47,692 nucleotides of DNA from positions 1-47,692 of the forward strand of contig DALYJJ010000036.1 of the NCBI GenBank assembly GCA_031969915.1, in the 5' to 3' direction. The DNA is from DALYJJ01 sp031969915. Lineage in GTDB: Bacteria > Acidobacteriota > Terriglobia > Bryobacterales > Bryobacteraceae. The notes under the pieces were generated by a model. The model was not told the origin of the DNA and did not search any database. It saw only the letters and a list, made by a program, of their open reading frames with translations. Numbering within the stretch: the first letter of the stretch is position 1; each line of letters begins with the position of its first letter. The translations under genes were made by a program, and so were the position numbers. This document shows, one piece after another, positions 35,998 to 44,088 of the stretch.

Positions 35998-37856
35998 GAC
36001 AATTTCTGATTCTGCTTTGCCTCAGCCCGCTTGCCGCGCAAACCATCGAGATTCCGGGCCTCGCGGAAGCAGCGCCCCTCGCGGGCATGTGGAAGGAGAA
36101 GGTGGGAGACGATCTGCGATGGTCATCGCGGGACTTCGACGATTCGTCCTGGGCCGGTGTTCAGATGCCCCGTCCGAGCCGCCCCGGCCATGCCGGCTAC
36201 ACTTGGCACCGCATTCATCTGCAGCTTCCCGACAGTCCGCAACCTCGCTTCGTTATGATCGGGCCCTTGTATGGCGCGTATGAAGTTTTTGCTAACGGCG
36301 AGCGGATCGGATCCTTCGGCGCCGTAGGAACACTCGCTGGCTTGCGCATTGCACAGCCCGCGGTGTTCCCGCTCCCGGCCGCCTCCCGTATCGTCGTCGC
36401 CATCCGCTCCTGGGATCGTGTGCTGCAGATCGGGGCGCAGTCGGCGAACTCCGCGCGCAGCACTAGTTGGATTGGCCCGCGCGATGCCGTGGAAGGGAAG
36501 GCGGCGCAGTGGGAGTTGGAGCGGCACAGGGCGGCAGTTCCGGTGCTGGTGGTCGGCGTGGTGCTGATTGCGGGTGGCCTGTTCTTTCTCGTCGTTCCCT
36601 TCTGGCGCGGCCACGCCTACGAATACCTGTGGGGCGGCCTGCTGTTAGCCCTTCTCGGTCTTGTCCGGCTCGCGCAGATCGTACCGGGTTTGGTCGGGTT
36701 CAGCCACCGCCTATCCACCAACGCGGCCTGCACGTTGTTGGACGCGGTCATGACGTTCGCTTTTGTCAAATTCTGCAGCGTCTTTTTCCGCACCAGGCCC
36801 GGTTGGCTGGTTTGGCTGTGCGTAGCTTATCAGTGGACGGGCTGCCTTCTCGAAATCCCGCCTTTTCCGGAATGGCTGGGCAAGTCGAACTCCGCCATGC
36901 TCAACAGCATCAATCTGATCTGGATGCTCGCCAACCTCGGCATCTATGGGGATTGCCTCCGGCGCCGCAACCCCGATGTCGACCAGCAAGGCTCGCTATG
37001 GCCGCTGCACGCAGGATTTCTCGCCTGGACGGGCGCCAACATCATCGTGTTCTCGCTCGCCCTGCTGCAGTCCGGATTCGCGCTGAGCGACTCCGCATCC
37101 CTGCTGGAGATCGTGCTCCGATCCTTCGTGCTGCTGTTCCTGTTCGGGCTGGGCATCGTGCTGAACCAGCGCGCCGGTTGGAAGGACCGCGAAGAAGAGC
37201 GTTTGCGGCAGGAGTTGGAGGCGGCGTCAGGGATGCAGGCCGCCATGCTGCCGCAAAGCAAGTTGAGCGGCGTGGAGGCGGTCTACCTTCCCGCCGCCGA
37301 AGTGGGCGGCGATTTTTATCAGGTCCTGCCGCGGAACGACGGGTCGCAACTTGTCGTGCTGGGCGACGTCAGCGGCAAAGGACTGAAGGCCGCGATGGTG
37401 GCCGCTGCGGCCGTCGGCGCCCTGAGGCATTCCGAAGAATCCTCACCCGCCCAGGTGCTCGGCGGACTGAACCGGACCTTTCTTGGGCAGACGGGCGGGG
37501 GATTCGTCACCTGCTGCTGCGTGCGCCTTGCACCGGACGGACAGGTCACGCTCAGCAGTGCGGGGCACGCGAGCCCTTACTGGAGCGGGCAGGAGATACG
37601 CGTGGAGGCCGGTCTGCCTTTGGGCTTAGTCGCTGACGCATCCTGGCAGGAGGCACAGTTCGCCTTGCCGGCCGGCGAGCAGATCACCATCGTCTCCGAT
37701 GGCGTGGTGGAAGCGGCGAACGCGCAGGGCGAGCTCTTCGGCTTCGAACGCACGCGCGAGATGAGCGGCCAATCGGCGGAGGCCATCGCCGAGGCCGCCC
37801 GCGCGTGGGGCCAGAACGACGACATTACGGTGGTGACCGTGCGGAGTAAGACATGA
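35994..37856 (+). CDS. P9: 7TM sensor SpoIIE phosphatase
   Basis: 620 residues from TTG at 35994 (TTGA overlap), giving MRQFLILLCLSPLAAQ. First-subtype sensor: GDDLRWSSRDFDDSSW, IGPLYGAYEVFANGERIGSFG. The coiled coil EEERLRQELEAASGMQAAM precedes SpoIIE: D440 (VGGDFYQ), GDVSGKGLKAAMVAA, FVTCCCVRL, then SAGHASPY in place of NAGHPAPY. The C-terminus ends VTVRSKT, and the ribosome binding site for P10 is correspondingly weaker (GGAG at the VRS codons). Confidence 0.89.
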   Translation: MRQFLILLCLSPLAAQTIEIPGLAEAAPLAGMWKEKVGDDLRWSSRDFDDSSWAGVQMPRPSRPGHAGYTWHRIHLQLPDSPQPRFVMIGPLYGAYEVFANGERIGSFGAVGTLAGLRIAQPAVFPLPAASRIVVAIRSWDRVLQIGAQSANSARSTSWIGPRDAVEGKAAQWELERHRAAVPVLVVGVVLIAGGLFFLVVPFWRGHAYEYLWGGLLLALLGLVRLAQIVPGLVGFSHRLSTNAACTLLDAVMTFAFVKFCSVFFRTRPGWLVWLCVAYQWTGCLLEIPPFPEWLGKSNSAMLNSINLIWMLANLGIYGDCLRRRNPDVDQQGSLWPLHAGFLAWTGANIIVFSLALLQSGFALSDSASLLEIVLRSFVLLFLFGLGIVLNQRAGWKDREEERLRQELEAASGMQAAMLPQSKLSGVEAVYLPAAEVGGDFYQVLPRNDGSQLVVLGDVSGKGLKAAMVAAAAVGALRHSEESSPAQVLGGLNRTFLGQTGGGFVTCCCVRLAPDGQVTLSSAGHASPYWSGQEIRVEAGLPLGLVADASWQEAQFALPAGEQITIVSDGVVEAANAQGELFGFERTREMSGQSAEAIAEAARAWGQNDDITVVTVRSKT

Positions 37857-39697
37857 AGGCGTTTGCCTTGCTCCTGCTCACCGTTTCAGGCGCGGCGGCC
37901 CAACCCATTGAGATCGCCAGCCTCGACGAGGCCGCGCCGCTCGCCGGTGTTTGGAAGCAGCGCATAGGAGACGATCCGCGCTGGGCCGAGCCGGCTCTTG
38001 ACGATTCGTCCTGGACGCCGATCACCATGCCGCGCGACGCCGCGCCGGGGCCCCGTGGATTCACCTGGTACCGCCTGCACGTCCGGCTGCCGGAGCCGCT
38101 GCCCGCGCGGCAAATGTTCGTTGTCATCGGGCCGCTGTTTCCGGCTTACGAGATCTTCGTGAACGGGCGGAAGCTGGGTCGCTTTGGCGGCGAAATCGGC
38201 ACGGCGGCGGGAGAGCATCTCGCGCGCCCCGCGAAGTTTGCGCTACCGGGCGCCGCGCGTCTTGTGATCGCGCTGCGCGTTTACGAGGAGAGGTTGGCCT
38301 TCGGCGGCCAGAGCACACCCGCGCCGCTCGCCACTTCCTGGATCGCTTCGGAAGCGGCAGCGGGCGGCATCCTGGCCCGCTTCGACGCAGCCCGGCTCGC
38401 ACAAGCACGGCCCGCGCTGCTGTTGGTATGGGCGCTCGCGCTGGGCGGCTTCTTCTTCGTCTCGGTATCTTTGTTTCGCCGCCAGAGTCCGGAATACTTC
38501 TGGTGCGGCCTGCTGATCCTCAGCACTGCGCACAACCGATTGGTGCAGTTCCTGCCGGACGTTTGGGGCGGCAGCCGTTTGGCGCCGTTGCTGGGGGGAA
38601 GCGTATCGGACGCGCTGTTCCCGATCGCCTGGATCATGTTGCCGAGGACGGTCCTGCGCATCGGCTGGCCGCGTTTGACGTTGCCTCTGCTCCTCAGCTA
38701 TGAGTTGGGGACCATCGGTACCTATGCCTGGGGGTTGTCCATTCCTCCGGCGTGGTATCTGAACATGCGGCTGCTTTCGCAGCTACTGATGCTGGCCTAT
38801 CTGGCGGAAGCGGTGCGCCTGGGCGGGGCGCGCACGCGGATCGAGAAGCTCTGGCCGATTCATGCGGCCTTGGGCGCGTTTTCACTGGCCAACATTGTGT
38901 TCTTCGCGTGGTGGACGTTCGGGTCGGGCGGCATTGGCGACACCTACACCGCATCCCAGGTGTTGCTGCGTTCGCCGATGGCGCTGGTGATGGCCGCCAT
39001 GGGCATTCTGCTGAACCAGCGCTCCGCGCGGCAGGACCGGGAGCGGGGCCGCCTGCAACAGGAACTGGCGGCGGCGGCCGAGGTGCAGGCCTTGCTGGTG
39101 CCGTCGCAGTCGAAGCCCGGCGTGGAGAGCGTGTATCTGCCGGCGGCGGAAGTGGGCGGTGATTTCTACCAGATCCTCGATCGCGCGGATGGCTCCTGGA
39201 TTCTGCTGATCGGCGACGTCAGCGGTAAGGGGCTCAAGGCGGCGATGCTGGTCTCGGTGGTGATCGGCGCGGTGCGGCAAGGCGGGGAGTCCACGCCGGG
39301 AGGGATTCTCGCCGGGCTGAATCGCGTGCTGCAGGCGCAGACAGGCGGCGGCTTTGTGACGGCGCTGTGTGCGCGCCTCTCCGCGGATGGCGTGGTGACG
39401 GTGGCCAACGCGGGCCACCTAGCGCCGTATGTAGATGGCCGTGAGGCGGAGGTGGACACCGGGTTGCCCTTGGGCGTGTTGCCGGCCGCGGCCTACGCGG
39501 AGACCGCGCTCACGGGAAGCGCCTTCACCTTCGTCACCGACGGCGTCGTGGAAGCGGCCAACGCGCAGGGCGAGCTCTTCGGCTTCGAACGCACGCGAGA
39601 GATGAGCCGCGAATCGGCGCAGGCCATCGCCGAATCCGCGCGCGCGTGGGGCCAGAACGACGACATCACGGTGGTAACCGTGCGGAGGACCAAGTGA
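37853..39697 (+). CDS. P10: 7TM sensor SpoIIE phosphatase
   Basis: 614 residues from ATG at 37853 (ATGA overlap), MKAFALLLLTVSGAAAQ signal peptide. First-subtype sensor: GDDPRWAEPALDDSSW, IGPLFPAYEIFVNGRKLGRFGG. The coiled coil RLQQELAAAAEVQALLVP leads to SpoIIE: D437 (VGGDFYQ), GDVSGKGLKAAM, FVTALCARL (no triple cysteine), NAGHLAPY; TDGVVEAANAQ replaces the usual SDG, a conservative change. The C-terminus is QNDDITVVTVRRTK. Confidence 0.89.
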   Translation: MKAFALLLLTVSGAAAQPIEIASLDEAAPLAGVWKQRIGDDPRWAEPALDDSSWTPITMPRDAAPGPRGFTWYRLHVRLPEPLPARQMFVVIGPLFPAYEIFVNGRKLGRFGGEIGTAAGEHLARPAKFALPGAARLVIALRVYEERLAFGGQSTPAPLATSWIASEAAAGGILARFDAARLAQARPALLLVWALALGGFFFVSVSLFRRQSPEYFWCGLLILSTAHNRLVQFLPDVWGGSRLAPLLGGSVSDALFPIAWIMLPRTVLRIGWPRLTLPLLLSYELGTIGTYAWGLSIPPAWYLNMRLLSQLLMLAYLAEAVRLGGARTRIEKLWPIHAALGAFSLANIVFFAWWTFGSGGIGDTYTASQVLLRSPMALVMAAMGILLNQRSARQDRERGRLQQELAAAAEVQALLVPSQSKPGVESVYLPAAEVGGDFYQILDRADGSWILLIGDVSGKGLKAAMLVSVVIGAVRQGGESTPGGILAGLNRVLQAQTGGGFVTALCARLSADGVVTVANAGHLAPYVDGREAEVDTGLPLGVLPAAAYAETALTGSAFTFVTDGVVEAANAQGELFGFERTREMSRESAQAIAESARAWGQNDDITVVTVRRTK

Positions 39698-41502
39698 GAT
39701 TGCTCTGGGTTCTGCTCGCCGCCGCTCCGGCGCTGGTTGCCCAGACCATCGCACCGTCCTCCCTGCACGGAGCCGTGCCGCTGGCCGGCGTTTGGAAATC
39801 GAATCCGGGTGACGACCCCCGCCGGGTGGAACGTGCATTCAACGACTCGACATGGACCGCGGTAACGATGCCCCGTCCGGCCGCCCGCGGAGCGGTGGGC
39901 TACACCTGGTACCGTCTTCAGGTCCGCGTGCCGGCCTCCGCGCCGCCGCTCTACGTGATGGTCGGCCCGTTGTTTCCGGCCTACGAGATCTTTGCCAACG
40001 GGCAGAAGATCGGCTCGTTTGGCGGCCCGTTGGGAACGGCTGCCGGTCAGATTCTCGCGGAGCCCGCCATGTTCCCGCTTCCGGATTCGGGCACGGGGGA
40101 GTATGTGATCGCATTGCGGACTTACGAGCACGGGCTGGTGGACGGCCCGCAGCGCGCGTCGGCCGAAGCGAGCCAGAGCTGGATTGGCTCCCAACGAGCC
40201 ATCGAAGGCGAGATGGCCCGATGGCAGTTGGACCGGATGCAGCGCAGCGCTCCCATCCGCGCGTTGGTGGTGTCGCTCGGTTTGTCGGCGCTCTTCTTTC
40301 TTTCCATTCCTCTTTGGCGGCGAGGCTCGCCGGAGTATCTCTGGCTGGGCCTTTGGCTGTCGATCGTCGCCGCCCGGAGGCTGGTGCTCATGGTTCCCGA
40401 AGCCATCGGTTGGCACAGCCGCCTGTGGCGCGGCTACTTCAACAGCGGCAGCGACACCATCACGATTGTCGTGGAAGTATTCTTCTGGGCCACGCTGTTC
40501 CGGCAACGGCCAAGCTGGGTGAGTTGGACCATGGTGGCTCTCGAGGTGCTGAGCGAGTGGGCACTACCGAGGCGGGTCACGCCGCTACTCATGGTTGCCA
40601 TGTTGGTTATCTACCTGGACTTCTGCTGGCGTCACTATCGGCGCGCCGATTCCAGCGGCGAGAGCCTCTGGCCGCTTCATGTTGGCTTCAGTCTCTATTG
40701 GGTGCCCACGATGCTCTACAACCTGATTCATCTGGGCGGGGAGCCGGACACACCCAGCCCGTGGGATATCGCGATGCGCAGTTCGACGCTGGCGTTCGTG
40801 TTTGCGATGGCCGTGATCCTGAACCGGCGCTCCGCCCGCACCGAACGGGAGCAACAACGCCTGGAGCAGGAGATGTCCGCCGCGCGCACCTTCCAGGAAC
40901 TTTTGGTTCAGGGAGAGGTATCCGGAGTGGAGGCCGTCTATCTGCCCGCGCGCGAAGTCGGCGGCGACTTCTATCAGGTGGTGCAGCGCGAAGGAGCGCG
41001 ATTGGTGCTGGTGGGTGACGTCAGCGGGAAGGGACTGGAAGCCGCCATGGTGGCGTCGGAGGCGGTCGGCGCATTCCGGTCCACCACGTCGGTCTCCCCT
41101 CGCGAGATTCTGCAGACGTTGAACCGGGCTCTCTGCGGGCAGGGGCGCCGCGGATTCGTGACTTGCCTTTGCGCCCGCGTCGAGGAGGGCGGGCGGATGA
41201 CACTGGCCACGGCGGGCCACCCTGCGCCCTACGTCGACGGCGAAGAGTTTAACGTCCCAGGCGGGCTGCCTCTGGGTATCAGCGCGGACGCTGAGTACGA
41301 GGAATTCCCCCGGGAGGCTGCGCACCAGATCACTTTCTTCTCCGACGGCGTGGTGGAAGCGGCCGACCGCAATGGTGTGCTTTTCGGCTTTGACCGCATG
41401 GCCGCCATCGCGTCCAGGTCCGCCCGCGAAATCGCGGAAGCCGCAAGAGACTGGGGCCACAACGACGACATTACCGTCGTGACGGTACGGAGGCAAAGGT
41501 GA
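39694..41502 (+). CDS. P11: 7TM sensor SpoIIE phosphatase, last intact member
   Basis: 602 residues from GTG at 39694 (GTGA overlap), MRLLWVLLAAAPALVAQ signal peptide. The first-subtype sensor has a degraded leader motif (GDDPRRVERAFNDSTW, losing the RW pair) but an intact VGPLFPAYEIFANGQKIGSFGG. SpoIIE: D425 (VGGDFYQ), GDVSGKGLEAAM, FVTCLCARV, TAGHPAPY, SDGVVEAADRNGVLFGFDRM, GHNDDIT. Its C-terminal block is the most divergent of the eleven at both protein and DNA level. The stop still overlaps a GTG (GTGA at 41499), where a decayed copy begins. Confidence 0.88.
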   Translation: MRLLWVLLAAAPALVAQTIAPSSLHGAVPLAGVWKSNPGDDPRRVERAFNDSTWTAVTMPRPAARGAVGYTWYRLQVRVPASAPPLYVMVGPLFPAYEIFANGQKIGSFGGPLGTAAGQILAEPAMFPLPDSGTGEYVIALRTYEHGLVDGPQRASAEASQSWIGSQRAIEGEMARWQLDRMQRSAPIRALVVSLGLSALFFLSIPLWRRGSPEYLWLGLWLSIVAARRLVLMVPEAIGWHSRLWRGYFNSGSDTITIVVEVFFWATLFRQRPSWVSWTMVALEVLSEWALPRRVTPLLMVAMLVIYLDFCWRHYRRADSSGESLWPLHVGFSLYWVPTMLYNLIHLGGEPDTPSPWDIAMRSSTLAFVFAMAVILNRRSARTEREQQRLEQEMSAARTFQELLVQGEVSGVEAVYLPAREVGGDFYQVVQREGARLVLVGDVSGKGLEAAMVASEAVGAFRSTTSVSPREILQTLNRALCGQGRRGFVTCLCARVEEGGRMTLATAGHPAPYVDGEEFNVPGGLPLGISADAEYEEFPREAAHQITFFSDGVVEAADRNGVLFGFDRMAAIASRSAREIAEAARDWGHNDDITVVTVRRQR

Positions 41503-41700
41503 CACTTCTCGGGATATTGTTCTACGCCACCCCGGACATCCACGAACTCCTGCGTCTTCCTGCGACGATGGCGCTGGGGCTTCCCCTCCGTGGACGACCG
41601 CGACGGATGGAACCGACTGGTCCTGCCTGGCCGCGGACAAACAGGGAGACTCGACTTGGCGCGTGTGCGGAGGTGTTTGCCCGGCTGATCTGCGCGGTCC
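41499..41700 (+). pseudogene. Decayed start of a further array phosphatase
   Basis: GTG at 41499 overlaps the P11 stop (GTGA) and reads MTLLGILFYAT, a plausible old signal peptide. Further on, in another frame (codons from about 41560), LRRWRWGFPSVDDRDGWNRL and then VLPG align with the sensor motif of the family (compare RWARPGVDDTAW..VILP of P4). LARVRRCLPG follows where P4 has YWLRRSVPAS. At least one frameshift and an early stop near 41687 break it, and nothing of the membrane or SpoIIE part can be found. An intact 95-residue frame from 41499 also exists but looks like chance. Confidence 0.5.
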
Positions 41701-41924
41701 GTATATCTCAAGCCGTGGTCGAGGAGCGTGAGTCAGGACCCTCCTGCAGGCCGCAGAGCATACTGATGACCACGAATACAAGCTAGTTATCGGCAATCAT
41801 TTCGGGTAGTACTTCGTGAACTAATGCCACCGTTCGCACTGCTGCCGTCGAGTAGCAGAAGCCTTGCTCATGCGACCATGGCTCCGGCCGGGCATCCGCT
41901 GTGTTGCCATCACAAGAGACCGTC
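41701..41924. other. Gap with no recognisable gene
   Basis: After the decayed phosphatase start, no coding frame, RNA gene or clear repeat is seen up to the stop of the minus-strand secreted protein gene at 41925. Base composition falls here relative to the array. Confidence 0.5.
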
Positions 41925-42359
41925 TCAGGGAAGTAATAGGTGCCGAACATAGTCTACTGTAGCGCGTACTTCCTCACGCCCATAAGGCGTGAGACCGTCA
42001 CCAACATCGATCAGTACCTGATAAGATCCAGCGGGAACTTCGAGCGAGTAGAGCCCGACACGGTCGGTCGGTGAGCAGTAACTGATGTGCGGTGCTTTCT
42101 CGGGGCGCCAGCAGACTCGCGCCTTGTTGCTGGAGTGACCACCCTTTAGAACGACGCCAACGATCGTACAGTACTTCTCCGTCCTCAGCGGCTCCATGGG
42201 CGTGCCAAGCTGATGCAGCGTTAGACGAGCCCCTTCATACGGGCGGCCCGCTGAATTGTCTACATGCACCTGTAAGCTTAGATTGGTACTGACTTGACCG
42301 TGCACGCCAAGAACGGCAGTGCCAAGCATAATAGGAACGCTGAAAGATCTCAGAAGCAT
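41925..42359 (-). CDS. Small secreted protein with carboxypeptidase-regulatory-like beta-sandwich
   Basis: 144 residues from ATG at 42359, chosen because it gives a signal peptide (MLLRSFSVPIMLGTAVLGVHGQ) and has AGAGG about 7 bases upstream. A longer frame to 42461 starts without one. The mature part begins NLSLQVHVDNSAGRPYEGARLTL in pieces and later reads GLYSLEVPAGSYQVLIDVGDG. This is the pattern of carboxypeptidase-regulatory or CnaB-like domains that bridge two strands with a PxG turn. Three cysteines occur between them. Function is unknown. GC is visibly lower than in neighbouring genes. It is in tandem with the next secreted protein gene (70-base gap). Confidence 0.65.
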   Translation of the reverse strand: MLLRSFSVPIMLGTAVLGVHGQVSTNLSLQVHVDNSAGRPYEGARLTLHQLGTPMEPLRTEKYCTIVGVVLKGGHSSNKARVCWRPEKAPHISYCSPTDRVGLYSLEVPAGSYQVLIDVGDGLTPYGREEVRATVDYVRHLLLP

Positions 42360-42429
42360 CGAGCCTCTTTCTACCGCCCTCAGTTGGTGTGAGCAGTTAG
42401 CTCCGCAATACTGACTGCGCATAAGTCCC

Positions 42430-43011
42430 TCAATCGCAGGAGAATGTGACGGGTTTACCATCTCGTCTCGGCAATAACATGGTTGTCGTGCAGATATGGC
42501 CGCCGGCTGAAAAAAACGACAAGATGGCCGTTCCCTTTATCTGTCTAACCGCAAAGGTGCCGTTCTCCCGAACCCTGAAGTCCTCGGAGACATTGGCAAC
42601 CAGGCCCGTTAACCTTCCCCAGAGCGCCTGCCGTCCCCAACGATCCTGAAAAGTCCCTCTAAGCGGCGCAGGCTCATCCTCATCCAGGCCAGGCGCAGTG
42701 ACAACCACGAAGTGCTCTGATTGCCATACATGTACGATACCCGTAACGGCGGACAGCTCGGCGGTCTCGGCGTCAGTACGCCTCAGATCGTATCTCCAAC
42801 GCCCAGGACGAATCTCCACCGCGGTCGCCGTGCGCGCGCCGCTCCATCGCCGTTGCCCGTCAAGTGTTGTCAGAGAGTAGACGCCGTATGGCAACCCTCT
42901 CCCTTCAGTGTCAACCACAAGGAACTGCACTTTTGACCGCGGAACAGAAGGAGGTGCGAGTTGCGCGGCAACCAGTGACGAGGCGAATACAACGACTAAC
43001 CACGAGTACAT
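42430..43011 (-). CDS. Small secreted protein of unknown function
   Basis: 193 residues from ATG at 43011, which gives the signal peptide MYSWLVVVFASSLVAAQ; an in-frame start at 43050 would add 13 basic residues and overlap the promoter region of the aldolase. The mature chain begins SKVQFLVVDTEGRGLPYGVYSL, again a beta-sandwich-like repeat unit (V.D..G.PL..V.V), and ends in a cysteine-containing tail (GGHICTTTMLLP, FSCD). No family was recognised. It has lower GC than its neighbours, like the gene after it; the two are probably one transcript. Its start is 38 bases from the divergent aldolase gene. Confidence 0.65.
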   Translation of the reverse strand: MYSWLVVVFASSLVAAQLAPPSVPRSKVQFLVVDTEGRGLPYGVYSLTTLDGQRRWSGARTATAVEIRPGRWRYDLRRTDAETAELSAVTGIVHVWQSEHFVVVTAPGLDEDEPAPLRGTFQDRWGRQALWGRLTGLVANVSEDFRVRENGTFAVRQIKGTAILSFFSAGGHICTTTMLLPRRDGKPVTFSCD

Positions 43012-43049
43012 ACGCTTTATCTCGCGCAGCCCCCTGCGATAATACCCCA

Positions 43050-44042
43050 ATGCCCCTCTCCGAAGCGAAAGCCGGACGTCTGCGCGCCTTATCCAACTCC
43101 GAGGGCGTCATCGCCGCCATCGCCATGGACCAGCGCGGAAGCCTTCGGAAAGCCATCGCCGCCGCGAAGGGAGTCCACCCGCAGTCGATCTGCCAAGAGT
43201 CGATGCGCGAGTTCAAGTCCGCCGTTGCGAAGGTCCTCACGCCGCACGCCAGCGCCATTCTTCTCGACCCCGACTTCGGCCTCGAAGCGGCCGCGCTGCG
43301 CCACCCGCGCTGCGGCCTACTGTTGGCCTATGAGGCGAGCGGCTACGACAACACGCGCCCCGGCCGCCGGCCCGACCTCCTGCCCGGCGTCTCGGTCCAC
43401 CGCCTTTGCGAATGGGGCGCCGGCGCCGTGAAGATCGTCCTCTACTACTCGCCGTTCGACGACCCGCAGGTGAACGAAGAGAAGCATGCGTTCATCGAGC
43501 GCATCGGCGCCGAGTGCCACGCCCTCGAACTGCCCTTCTTCCTCGAGTTCGTCGGCTACGATCCCGCGGGCGGCGACGAGAAGGGCCCCGAGTACGCCCG
43601 CCGCAAGCCCGAAATCGTCACACGCAGCATCGCGGAATTCACGCAGGATCGCTACCGCGCCGACGTTCTCAAAGTGGAAGCGCCCGTGAACCTGGATTAC
43701 GTCGAAGGAACACCAGGCTTCAAGGGCATCGCCGTCCATAGCCGCCGCGAAGCGCTCGACCATTTTCGCGAGGCCGGCGCCGCCACCAGGAAGCCTTTCA
43801 TCTATCTCTCCGCTGGTGTCTCCACGGCCCAGTTCATGGAGAGCCTGGGCCTCGCCGTCGAAGCGGGCTCCGGCTTCTCGGGCGTCCTCTGTGGCCGGTC
43901 CACCTGGAAGGATGGAATTCCCGTATATGCGCGGCACGGCGCAAGTGCGTTCGAAGAGTGGCTCGCCCTCGAAGGCGTGCGCAACATCGCCGCCATCAAT
44001 GAAGTGCTCCGCTCGGCAACCCCCTGGTTCTCGCGTGGGTGA
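43050..44042 (+). CDS. Tagatose-1,6-bisphosphate aldolase, class I (LacD-like)
   Basis: 330 residues from ATG at 43050; the open frame extends upstream but without family sequence. The N-terminus (GVIAAIAMDQRGSLRKAI) and the segments AILLDPDFGLEAA, GAGAVKIVLYYSPF, ADVLKVEAPVN (K208, the expected Schiff-base lysine) and FSGVLCGRSTWKDGI match LacD-type class I aldolases. These split tagatose 1,6-bisphosphate, and often related ketose bisphosphates, into glyceraldehyde 3-phosphate and dihydroxyacetone phosphate. No other lac or gat genes are nearby, so it may work in a different ketose-phosphate route. Length is standard (325-340). Confidence 0.88.
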   Translation: MPLSEAKAGRLRALSNSEGVIAAIAMDQRGSLRKAIAAAKGVHPQSICQESMREFKSAVAKVLTPHASAILLDPDFGLEAAALRHPRCGLLLAYEASGYDNTRPGRRPDLLPGVSVHRLCEWGAGAVKIVLYYSPFDDPQVNEEKHAFIERIGAECHALELPFFLEFVGYDPAGGDEKGPEYARRKPEIVTRSIAEFTQDRYRADVLKVEAPVNLDYVEGTPGFKGIAVHSRREALDHFREAGAATRKPFIYLSAGVSTAQFMESLGLAVEAGSGFSGVLCGRSTWKDGIPVYARHGASAFEEWLALEGVRNIAAINEVLRSATPWFSRG

Positions 44043-44088
44043 GCCGATGGCTGCGTTTCTTCCCGCGTTCCCTAAGTGAGGAGGCCGC

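Larger units (their letters stand above)
22393..41492 (+). repeat. About 40-bp near-identical direct repeat at every phosphatase gene end
   Basis: The codons for QNDDITVVTVRR are almost the same DNA in all copies (CAGAACGACGACATCACGGT followed by GGTGACGGTGCGGAGG). They begin at 22393, 24252, 26084, 27847, 30430, 32268, 34115, 35953, 37812, 39653 and, less well conserved, 41458. Synonymous sites are conserved too. The last bases form GGAGG, the ribosome binding site of the next gene. Coordinates span first to last copy. Confidence 0.85.

Noticed and set aside
20560..41502. Array seen as an assembly artefact
   Set aside because: The eleven copies differ in length, start codon and sequence over most of their length, and only short blocks are near-identical.
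40585..41796. Open frame of 403 codons on the minus strand
   Set aside because: Antisense to P11 and running on into the decayed sequence after it; no motif or start signal.
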